A stretch of DNA of 64,000 nt, from positions 33,860 to 97,859 of the forward strand of contig JAGFJD010000060.1 in NCBI GenBank assembly GCA_024102975.1, written 5' to 3'. The stretch is from Phaeodactylibacter sp. (lineage in GTDB: Bacteria > Bacteroidota > Bacteroidia > Chitinophagales > Saprospiraceae). Below the pieces are notes generated by a model, which had not been told where the DNA came from, ran no database searches, and saw only the letters and a program-made list of their open reading frames with translations. The translations under genes and the position numbers were made by a program. Positions 53,571-60,170 of this stretch are shown piece by piece; positions within the stretch are counted from its first letter, which is position 1, and each line of letters starts with the position of its first letter.

Positions 53571-54809
53571 ATGAAATTAAGCGAAAACATCTCCCTTGCC
53601 TTCCGTGCGGTGCGCTCCAACATCCTGCGGGCCATCCTCACGCTGATGATCATTGCCTTTGGCATCATGGCGCTGGTCGGCATCCTCACCGCCATTGACG
53701 TGGGCATCAACTCCCTGAGCGACAACCTGTCCTCTCTGGGCGCCAACACCTTCGACATCGACCCCAAAGGATCGGGAATCCACGGGCGCCGCGGCGGGCG
53801 GCAGGAAAAGCGCGGGGAACCTATTTCGTTCGAGCAGGCCGTGGAGTTCAAAGACCGGTTCGAATTTCCGGCCCGGACCTCCGTCTCCATGTACTGCACC
53901 GGAACGGCCGCCATCAAACATCAGGACGAAAAAACCAACCCCAACGTAGCCCTGTTCGGCATCGACGAAAACTACCTGGAAGCCAAAGGCTTCGAGCTGG
54001 CCGCCGGCCGCAACTTCACCAACCGGGAGATCATGCACGGCGGCTACATCACCATCATCGGAGACGAAATACTCTCCCAGCTCTTCGAAGGCAAGACCGA
54101 CAAAGCCCTGAACAAATCCATCTACGCCGGCAATATCAAGCTGAAGGTGGTCGGTGTTCTCAAATCCAAGGGCTCCAGCATGAACCAGAGCGAAGACCGG
54201 CGCATCCTCTTTCCCCTGCAAACGGCCAAGCGGTACTACGCCACCGACGACACCAACTACAATGTGCTGGTGGCGGTCAACGACGCTTCCCAGGTGGACA
54301 TCGGCCTCGACTACGCGACCGGCCTGTTCCGCAACGTCCGCGGCCTGAAAGCGTCCCAGGAAGACGACTTCGAGATCACCAAGAGCGACAGCCTTATCGG
54401 CATTATCAAGGAAAACACCACCTACTTCCGGCTGGCCGCCATCGGCATCGGCTTCATCACCCTGATCGGCGCCGCCATCGGCCTGATGAACATCATGCTG
54501 GTCTCCGTCACCGAGCGCACCCGGGAGATCGGCATCTGCAAATCCATCGGTGCCACCCGGCAGTCCATCATGATCCAGTTCCTGTCGGAAGCCGTTATCA
54601 TCTGCCAGTTGGGCGGCGCGGTAGGCATCGCCCTGGGCGTCGCCGCCGGCAACGTAGTCGCCATCCTGGCCAACGGCAAGTTCCTCTTCCCCTGGGCGTG
54701 GGTGCTCACTGCAGTGGTCACCTGTACGCTGGTCGGCCTGGTTTCCGGCCTGTACCCCGCCCTGAAGGCCGCCCGGCTGGATCCGATTGAGGCGCTGCGG
54801 TATGAGTGA
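53571..54809 (+). CDS. MacB/FtsX-type ABC transporter permease
   Basis: A 412-aa permease with one N-terminal transmembrane helix ([20 protein letters not shown]), a periplasmic MacB_PCD-type domain of about 220 residues, and three C-terminal helices (about 285-310, 335-365, 375-400) ending in [19 protein letters not shown], the classical FtsX-domain end. Such permeases work with a LolD/MacB-type ATPase and often a membrane-fusion protein; neither is adjacent on this strand. The export substrate is unknown. Confidence 0.93.
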   Translation: MKLSENISLAFRAVRSNILRAILTLMIIAFGIMALVGILTAIDVGINSLSDNLSSLGANTFDIDPKGSGIHGRRGGRQEKRGEPISFEQAVEFKDRFEFPARTSVSMYCTGTAAIKHQDEKTNPNVALFGIDENYLEAKGFELAAGRNFTNREIMHGGYITIIGDEILSQLFEGKTDKALNKSIYAGNIKLKVVGVLKSKGSSMNQSEDRRILFPLQTAKRYYATDDTNYNVLVAVNDASQVDIGLDYATGLFRNVRGLKASQEDDFEITKSDSLIGIIKENTTYFRLAAIGIGFITLIGAAIGLMNIMLVSVTERTREIGICKSIGATRQSIMIQFLSEAVIICQLGGAVGIALGVAAGNVVAILANGKFLFPWAWVLTAVVTCTLVGLVSGLYPALKAARLDPIEALRYE

Positions 54810-54885
54810 GATGCATTGGTATTACATACTTGTAAAAGTTTGCTCAAAAAACAAGGTTTTTCGTTCGTGGGCAAATTTATCAACC

Positions 54886-54999
54886 TGTGTAAAGGTGCCA
54901 AAGTGTAAAGGTGTAAATGGAGACGGCCAGGGAGCAGCCTCCAGGCAGCCCCATCGCACCGGCCTCTTTTACACATTTACCCGCTTACACATTTACACA
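54886..54999. repeat. imperfect palindrome of TGTGTAAA units
   Basis: TGTGTAAAGGTG and AGTGTAAAGGTGTAAATG (54886-54919) face CTTTTACACATTTACC and TTACACATTTACACA (54966-54999). The arms pair imperfectly around a GC-rich 45-nt centre. It lies after the permease gene, another 3' intergenic palindrome. Confidence 0.7.
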
Positions 55000-55066
55000 A
55001 AGTTTGTGGCTCCGCCACCGTAGGTATTCGTGCATTTGTGACTGCTGTCGCGGGCGGAAGACCGGC

Positions 55067-56067
55067 TCATCTCCCTCCCACTGCCATGATCCGCTCCAGC
55101 TCTTTTGCATCCACCGTCAGCAGCCCGCTCTTCGTCAGCCTTGGCGTCAGCACCTTCCAGTTGGGATTCTTTTTAAAAATCATTTCAAACATCGGCAAGG
55201 CCGCCTCGACCTGCCCCGCATTGGCCAGGGCCACGGCGTGCCAGTACTTCATCTCCATGTTCCCGGGAAACATCGCTTCGGCAGCTCCATACTCCTTCCT
55301 TGCCTTGGCCATGTCTCCCTCTTCCACAGCCAGGTCGCCCCGGTTCATGTGTTCGTAGGCGCGGTGTACTTTCAGCTGGCGCTTTAACTCCTGAATGGGG
55401 TTGGGGTGGTCGTCGACGCGCAGGTCGACGGGGCGGCCCTCCCAGGCCTTGTCGGTGCGCTCGCCGGAGACGACGATCAGGGCAGCCGACTGCACTGCTT
55501 GCCCCGGATATCCCCGCCTTCAGCCTGGGCGGCTTCCAGGGCGGCGACGAGGCGCTCGGCCAGGGGCTGCCCTTTGGAATTTTCAAATGCCCTCGCCATG
55601 GCGGGCCAGACGGTAGCTTTTTCCATGAGGTTTGCCTGCACGGCATAACCGTCGCCGACGTAGTGGCCGGCGGCTTCGATGCAGCTTTCTCCCGTAAATG
55701 CAGCCGCTTCACCGTCTGCATTGAGCATACCAACCTGTCGGTATGCCCGTCCGGCGTCCTTTTCGGCAAGCATTTTGACCGCCTGTTCCGGGCTGAAGCC
55801 CATATCCATCAAATGCAGGCCCTCCGGCCCGTAGGCTGGGTTGACGAACGACTGCGTGGCCACAACCCCTACCCCCGGCTCTCCCCAGAGGACCAACGTA
55901 CCGACGGAAAACCAATGGGACTGCACGGCAGCGCCCATCTCGCCCGTCTCCGGGTCTATGGCAACGATGGAGTAGGTATGGGCCAGGGGTTCTCTGCCAT
56001 AGGGCTGCTGGGCGTGAAGAAAAAAGGGGAAGAGCAACGGCCAGATGAAAAAAATCATGAATTTCAT
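55067..56067 (-). pseudogene. DUF1028 family protein, frameshifted by a 5-bp tandem duplication
   Basis: The first frame (56067 to 55477) has a signal peptide and most of a DUF1028 domain (HTYSIVAIDPETGEMGAAVQ, GVGVVATQSFVNPAYGP, FTGESCIEAAGHYVG) and stops soon after GGDIRGKQ. The second frame (55495 to 55067) continues with QSAALIVVSGE, the expected next motif, and a C-terminal TPR-like helical region. The break coincides with a tandem ACTGC-ACTGC (55489-55498); removing one copy restores GGDIRGKQSAALIVV. It lies last in the operon, 37 nt after the permease gene. It may be a pseudogene, a phase-variable gene or a sequencing error. Confidence 0.85.
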
Positions 56068-56104
56068 AAACCACAATTTTATTCAAAACTTGTTCTATGC
56101 TATA

Positions 56105-57427
56105 TTACCCCTCCGCCAGCGTCGTCGAAATATCCGTCCGCCCGGCCTGGATAGCCGGCAAAATGGCGGCCAGGAAACCGATGGCCAGCGCTCCCGCCAG
56201 CAGGTAAATCTCTTCCTTCAAAAACACAGCGCCCGAGAAAGTATAGCGGTACGATTCCTTCATCTGCCCGGCCAGTATCTCCATGCCGGCGTGGCTCAGG
56301 GCGATGCCCAGCGCGTAACCCAGCGCCGCCAGCAACAACCCTTCCAGGATGATGAGCACGAACAACCGGGCCGGCGAGGCGCCCATTACCCGCATGAGGG
56401 CCAGCTCGTAGCGGCGGTCGCGCAGAGAGCTGTAAAGCGAGATGAAAATGCTCAGCCCGGAAACCGCGACGATGATGATGGCCAGCCAGCGCAGGGCTTT
56501 GGTGCCGGCGCCCAGCAGGGCGTAGAGGCGGTTGATCTCGATGGCGGGAGTGGCGGCCTGCATGTCTGTATTCTCGTTGATGCCGCGCTGCATGTTGAGG
56601 GCCTGGTAGTTGCGGCCCTTGAAGGTGATGAGGATGGAGGTGATGTCTTTGTCGGGATAGTCGAGCAGGGGGCGGTCCAGGGAGTAGGTGGCTTCGTGTG
56701 CCTGGCCGGATCCTTCCACGTGTTCATGGCCGTCCTCCTCCCCTTCGTGCTGGTGCCCGTCCCCCTCCTGCTTCGCTTCCGCTTCGTGTTCTTCTCCGCC
56801 GTGCTCATGCACGGCCCAGACGCTCTGGTTGCTGGTGAGGATGAGTTGGTCAATGACCGAGCCGGTGGGTTGCAATATCCCAACCACCCGGAAAGCGCCG
56901 GCATCGTCGTGTATCAGGTTGTCGTCCTGGACAAACCCGTGGGAACTCTGGAAGGAGTCGCCGACTTTCAGGCCCAAATCCTCCGCCACGGCAGCGCCGA
57001 TGGTAGTTTCCAGGGTAGCTTCCCACACCCTGCCTTCCCCGGGTTCCGCCCCGTAAAGGGCCAGTATGTCCGGCGTAGTGCCGACGATGCGGTATCCTTT
57101 GTGGCTGTCGCCCAGAGAAAGGGGCACGGCCGTTTTGATCAGCGGGTGGCCGGGGCGCAGGAAGGGCGTGGCTTCCCGGATGGAGATATTGCCCGTCGGC
57201 GCGTCGATGTGGTACATGCTGCTGAGGATCAGCTGCAGGGGGCTGCCCTTGGCGCCCACCACCAGGTCGACGCCGGCCAGGTTTTTCTCGAACTTGTCCT
57301 GTAGCTGCCGGTTCAGCAGGAAAAGCAGGGAAATCAGCCCCACGCCCAGGGCGAACAGCACGAGGCTCAGCAGCATAGACAGGGGCTTGTTGATGAGGTT
57401 TTTCCAGCTCAGATTCAATAAGTTCAT
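56105..57427 (-). CDS. LolC/FtsX-type ABC transporter permease
   Basis: A 440-aa permease with an N-terminal transmembrane helix (MLLSLVLFALGVGLISLLFL), a large periplasmic domain holding a His/Glu-rich stretch (about 220-260, EEHEAEAKQEGDGHQHEGEE) that could bind metal, and three C-terminal helices ending in AAILPAIQAGRTDISTTLAEG. Its start codon abuts the stop of the ATPase gene at 57428, so the two form one transporter. The His-rich insert is unusual for lipoprotein-release permeases and hints at a metal-linked role (inference). Confidence 0.92.
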   Translation of the reverse strand: MNLLNLSWKNLINKPLSMLLSLVLFALGVGLISLLFLLNRQLQDKFEKNLAGVDLVVGAKGSPLQLILSSMYHIDAPTGNISIREATPFLRPGHPLIKTAVPLSLGDSHKGYRIVGTTPDILALYGAEPGEGRVWEATLETTIGAAVAEDLGLKVGDSFQSSHGFVQDDNLIHDDAGAFRVVGILQPTGSVIDQLILTSNQSVWAVHEHGGEEHEAEAKQEGDGHQHEGEEDGHEHVEGSGQAHEATYSLDRPLLDYPDKDITSILITFKGRNYQALNMQRGINENTDMQAATPAIEINRLYALLGAGTKALRWLAIIIVAVSGLSIFISLYSSLRDRRYELALMRVMGASPARLFVLIILEGLLLAALGYALGIALSHAGMEILAGQMKESYRYTFSGAVFLKEEIYLLAGALAIGFLAAILPAIQAGRTDISTTLAEG

Positions 57428-58057
57428 CTAGGATAGTTCGATCTGGTTAGGGAATTTTTCCTTCAGGCGGCCGTCGTGGGTGACGACCAGCAGGGTGGCC
57501 CCCACGGCACTGGATTGTTCCTCCAGCAGGCGGGCCACCTTATCGCAGTTGGCATCATCCAGGGCCGAGGTCGGCTCGTCGGCCAGGATGATGGCCGGGC
57601 GGTTGACGATGGCGCGGGCGATGGAAGCGCGTTGTTGTTCGCCCACGCTGAGCTTTTCGGGTTTCGAATGCCGCTTGTGCCCCAGGCTGAGGCGCTCCAG
57701 CAGTTCGTCGATGCGCTGCCGGCCGGGGCGCAGGCCCGCCAGGTGCTGCGCCAGGATGAGGTTTTCCTCCAGGGTGAGCGCCCGCACGAAGTGGGCCGTC
57801 TGGAAGATGATGCCGATCTTCTGCCCCCGGAAGCGGTCAGTTGCCGCTGCGGACAACTGGTTCAGCTCTGTGCCGGCCACTTTTACCGTGCCCTTCTGCG
57901 GGGAAAGCAGGCCGCCCAGCAGGTGGAGCAAGGTGGTCTTGCCGCTACCCGACTGCCCGAGCAGCAGCCAGTGTTCGCCTTCCCGGCAGCGGATGTCGGG
58001 GAAGGCGAGCTTCGTCTTTTTGTCGTAGGAATATTCCAGGCTGTGTGTTTCTAACAT
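57428..58057 (-). CDS. LolD-type ABC transporter ATPase
   Basis: A 209-aa ABC ATPase started at ATG 58057 (MLETHSLEYSYD); the longer frame to 58192 adds residues that do not belong. Walker A is GQSGSGKTT, the signature is LSVGEQQRASIARA, and Walker B is AIILADEPTSALD, all intact, with the H-loop in VVTHDG. It drives the adjoining permease (56105-57427). A TATCTTTG box ends 4 nt before the start, so the mRNA is probably leaderless. Confidence 0.95.
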   Translation of the reverse strand: MLETHSLEYSYDKKTKLAFPDIRCREGEHWLLLGQSGSGKTTLLHLLGGLLSPQKGTVKVAGTELNQLSAAATDRFRGQKIGIIFQTAHFVRALTLEENLILAQHLAGLRPGRQRIDELLERLSLGHKRHSKPEKLSVGEQQRASIARAIVNRPAIILADEPTSALDDANCDKVARLLEEQSSAVGATLLVVTHDGRLKEKFPNQIELS

Positions 58058-58061
58058 GCTG

Positions 58062-58069
58062 CAAAGATA
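58062..58069 (-). promoter_or_regulatory. -7 box directly before the ABC ATPase gene
   Basis: TATCTTTG on the minus strand ends 4 nt before ATG 58057, so transcription would start at the start codon. Reading through from the upstream small membrane protein is also possible. Confidence 0.5.
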
Positions 58070-58119
58070 CAGACTTGACAAGTTTGCCGGGTGGTTCCCG
58101 GCTGAAAACTTGTCAAGCC

Positions 58120-58290
58120 TCACCCCCGCCTTTTCATAAAAAAGTAGACTAGCGCCGTGGGAATGCTGAAGAACAGGGCAGCCAGCGTCCACAGCAGTTT
58201 GCCGGGGATGCTGCGCTCCTGGTCTTCATACCATATAGTATAGAAGACCCAGAAGAAGGCGAGCAGGCTGAACAGGGCGATGAATTTCAT
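58120..58290 (-). CDS. 56-aa small membrane protein
   Basis: A short frame opening MKFIALFSLLAFFWVFYTIW. Two transmembrane helices (2-20 and 32-51) are joined by a short charged loop (YEDQERSIPGK), and the protein ends KRRG, so both ends are probably cytoplasmic. No family is named. It starts 3 nt after the stop of the nucleotidyltransferase gene, suggesting they share a transcript. Confidence 0.65.
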   Translation of the reverse strand: MKFIALFSLLAFFWVFYTIWYEDQERSIPGKLLWTLAALFFSIPTALVYFFMKRRG

Positions 58291-58293
58291 GGT

Positions 58294-58959
58294 TTATTTT
58301 TTGTCCAGATGCCGGATGTCATCAAAGTCCTTGGCCCTGCCAGAGGCTCGCTTGGCTCTAAGCAAATCTTCCAGGGCGATTAGCCGGACGGATAAGCCTT
58401 CATCCAACTCTACTGATGTAGCACCAAGGAAGGCTTCCTCAAAGGTTAGGCCCTTCACTTGGGTCATGATATCAATGCTGACAGGAGAAGTCCCAAAGGT
58501 AAAAACATCAAACCTGGAGGCATACAGGAAATTTTCCTCCGTCATATCGAATACCGGCATGCCAAATTCCCGGAATGCCGGTACGAGTTTTTCGTAGTTT
58601 TCTTTGGAGGGATTGACCCAGATATCCATATCGCCGGTAGTCCGGGTATAGCCGTGCAGGATTACCGCATAACCACCGACCAGGAGGTATTCCACTTCAT
58701 GATTATTCAGCGCCTGGATAAACTCCAGGAAATCCTGATAAAAAGCCTCGTTTCTCATTCGCCTTCGTGCTTTAAAAACATCCTTTTGCATTTTTGGAGG
58801 CCTGCCCGGCGGGTAATTCCAGGCAATGGCGTTCAGACGGGCCGCCGCCCGGAGCCGTTCCTGCGGCGGCTTAGATAGCCAATAGGCCAACTGATCATCC
58901 GCTTCCCCGGCGGTTTGCCGCTTGAACGCCGTCCTGTCCAGTTTGTAATCCTTTGGCAT
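58294..58959 (-). CDS. nucleotidyltransferase with N-terminal helical extension
   Basis: A 221-aa protein. The C-terminal 150 residues are a MNT/AbiEii-like nucleotidyltransferase fold: HEVEYLLVGGYAVILHGYTR and TGDMDIWVNPS, with the GG and DxD-like metal residues (Asp-Met-Asp), then IALEDLLRAKRASGRAKD. The N-terminal 60 residues (EADDQLAYWLSKPPQERLRAAARL) resemble a small helical protein that in many genomes is encoded as a separate gene just upstream of such nucleotidyltransferases; here the two are fused. These proteins are often linked to toxin-antitoxin or phage-defence modules; this role is inferred from family context. Confidence 0.8.
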   Translation of the reverse strand: MPKDYKLDRTAFKRQTAGEADDQLAYWLSKPPQERLRAAARLNAIAWNYPPGRPPKMQKDVFKARRRMRNEAFYQDFLEFIQALNNHEVEYLLVGGYAVILHGYTRTTGDMDIWVNPSKENYEKLVPAFREFGMPVFDMTEENFLYASRFDVFTFGTSPVSIDIMTQVKGLTFEEAFLGATSVELDEGLSVRLIALEDLLRAKRASGRAKDFDDIRHLDKK

Positions 58960-59045
58960 AGTGAACTCAAATGGCTGTATAAACGTAAGATATTGAAAAC
59001 TGCGCTAATTTGGCGTATCTTGAAATTCGAAAAATCACTCTTGCC

Positions 59046-59249
59046 ATGCAAACCAGTATAAAAATAGACGATCAATTAATGGATGCTGCTTTGGAATTGA
59101 GCGGATTAAAAAGTACAAAAGCTGTCGTCGAGGAAGCGTTGAAGATATTTGTTCAAATGCTTCAGCAAAAGTCTATTCAGGAACTGAGAGGAAAGTTGAA
59201 ATGGAAAGGGGATATGGAACAAACGCACAATTCCAACGTACACCCTTGA
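59046..59249 (+). CDS. VapB-type antitoxin without adjacent toxin
   Basis: A 67-aa antitoxin from ATG 59046, with a ribbon-helix-helix start (MQTSIKIDDQLMDAALELSG), the segment KAVVEEALKIFVQMLQQ and the typical tail IQELRGKLKWKGDM. Antitoxins of this class are normally followed directly by a PIN-domain toxin. Here the next feature is an attenuator leader, so the toxin gene is missing or was displaced. Its low GC matches the rest of the island. Confidence 0.85.
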   Translation: MQTSIKIDDQLMDAALELSGLKSTKAVVEEALKIFVQMLQQKSIQELRGKLKWKGDMEQTHNSNVHP

Positions 59250-59276
59250 TATTCCCCCGGATTTGCCCTATTTTTG
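59246..59276 (+). promoter_or_regulatory. promoter of the isoleucine attenuator leader
   Basis: TTG (59246-59248) and TATTTTTG (59269-59276) with exactly 20 nt between, a full Bacteroidota promoter. Transcription would start near 59282, 12 nt before the leader start codon. Confidence 0.75.
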
Positions 59277-59293
59277 CAAAACACTTTGAATAC

Positions 59294-59359
59294 ATGCGCC
59301 AAACGCACCAACATATAATTATCAGCATTATCATTCCCAACAGCGGTCTGCTGGGCTGA
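59294..59359 (+). CDS. isoleucine-rich leader peptide (attenuator)
   Basis: A 21-codon frame beginning MRQTHQHIIISIIIP and ending SGLLG, with six Ile codons (ATA ATT ATC, then ATT ATC ATT) around one Ser. Such a run is the mark of a leader that measures charged tRNA-Ile: when Ile-tRNA is short, the ribosome stalls there. The codons 59346-59357 form the 5' half of an antiterminator that pairs with 59387-59399 (AGCTCTGGCAGAC). A protecting stem also forms (59317-59327 with 59362-59372, one G-T wobble). A ribosome at the stop codon covers the antiterminator and lets the terminator form. Confidence 0.8.
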   Translation: MRQTHQHIIISIIIPNSGLLG

Positions 59360-59383
59360 TGTGCTGATAGTTGTACGTACCGA

Positions 59384-59420
59384 AAAAGCTCTGGCAGACT
59401 AAGTTTGCCAGAGCTTTTTT
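59384..59420 (+). terminator. attenuator terminator
   Basis: AAAAGCTCTGGCA (59384-59396) pairs perfectly over 13 bp with TGCCAGAGCTTTT (59406-59418), and the T run continues to 59420. The left arm overlaps the antiterminator partner 59387-59399, so the two structures exclude each other. Confidence 0.92.
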
Positions 59421-59454
59421 GTTTGTGTATTTTTATACCCTAAAATTCAGGAAT

Positions 59455-59679
59455 ATGACTATTAGAGAAAAAATCTTATTGGACCTGGCGGAAATTGGGA
59501 ATTCCAGGTTATTGTATCAGGTCTTTGAATTTGTTCACCTTATCAGGAAAAACATCAAGCCAGGGGAAGGAAACATCAAAGAAGTTTTAACATTTGCCGG
59601 TTCTCTTCCTGATGAAGATGCCATGCAAATTCAGAAAGACATTTCCGAAGAGTTCGGCAAAATTGAAGGAGAGTGGTAA
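59455..59679 (+). CDS. antitoxin of VapBC-type pair
   Basis: A 74-aa protein from ATG 59455, MTIREKILLDLAEIGNSRLL to KIEGEW, located 2 nt before the PIN-domain toxin. It lacks a clear ribbon-helix-helix but has the antitoxin layout: an N-terminal helical DNA-binding part and a short C-terminal segment (VLTFAGSLPDEDAMQI) that in relatives wraps the toxin. It is the first gene after the attenuator terminator, 34 nt downstream, so its transcription probably depends on read-through. Confidence 0.75.
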   Translation: MTIREKILLDLAEIGNSRLLYQVFEFVHLIRKNIKPGEGNIKEVLTFAGSLPDEDAMQIQKDISEEFGKIEGEW

Positions 59680-59681
59680 AT

Positions 59682-60080
59682 ATGAAGGGAATTGCCTTAG
59701 ACACAAATATTGCCATCGACCTGTTGAATGGCAAACCGGAAGTTACTAAAATGCTGGAGGGATTTGATCTGATTTTTTTGCCGGTTACTGTAGTTGGAGA
59801 ATTGCTGTTTGGAGCAAAAAACTCGAACCGCAAGAAAGAGAACCTTCTGAACTTTAGAAATTTTATTGAAAGCTGCGAGATATTGGATACTAACAGCTTG
59901 ATCGCTGAAGAATATTCAGATATCAGAATAGACCTGAAAGAAAAAGGACGCCCCATCCCCGAAAATGACATTTGGATTGCGGCAATTTGTAGATCCAACT
60001 CTATTCCAATTATAACCAGAGACAAACATTTCAAGTTGATTGCAGGGCTCGAATTAGTAGAGCCTATAGATGAAAGTTAA
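59682..60080 (+). CDS. vapC: VapC-type PIN-domain toxin
   Basis: A 132-aa PIN-domain ribonuclease from ATG 59682 (MKGIALDTNIAIDLL). The acidic active site is complete: Asp7 (LDTN), Glu40 (VVGEL), Asp97 (ENDIWIAA) and Asp115 (TRDKHF). VapC toxins of this class cut tRNA or rRNA and are held inactive by the adjacent antitoxin. Low GC and the TA layout mark it as part of the acquired island that now sits between the Ile attenuator and ileS. Confidence 0.93.
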   Translation: MKGIALDTNIAIDLLNGKPEVTKMLEGFDLIFLPVTVVGELLFGAKNSNRKKENLLNFRNFIESCEILDTNSLIAEEYSDIRIDLKEKGRPIPENDIWIAAICRSNSIPIITRDKHFKLIAGLELVEPIDES

Positions 60081-60116
60081 GCCATATTCGTTTATGTAAT
60101 CAATTGTAGAATGTTT

Positions 60117-60147
60117 TTGCCCGACTCACTTATACTGAGTACCTTTG
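60117..60147 (+). promoter_or_regulatory. promoter with overlapping palindrome before the HEPN-like/ileS gene
   Basis: TTG (60117-60119), 20 nt, TACCTTTG (60140-60147): a full Bacteroidota promoter, 23 nt before the ATG. The palindrome ACTCA-7 nt-TGAGT (60124-60128 and 60136-60140) lies between the two boxes and is a candidate operator. Confidence 0.7.
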
Positions 60148-60170
60148 CGGGCTTAAAATACACTAATTGA

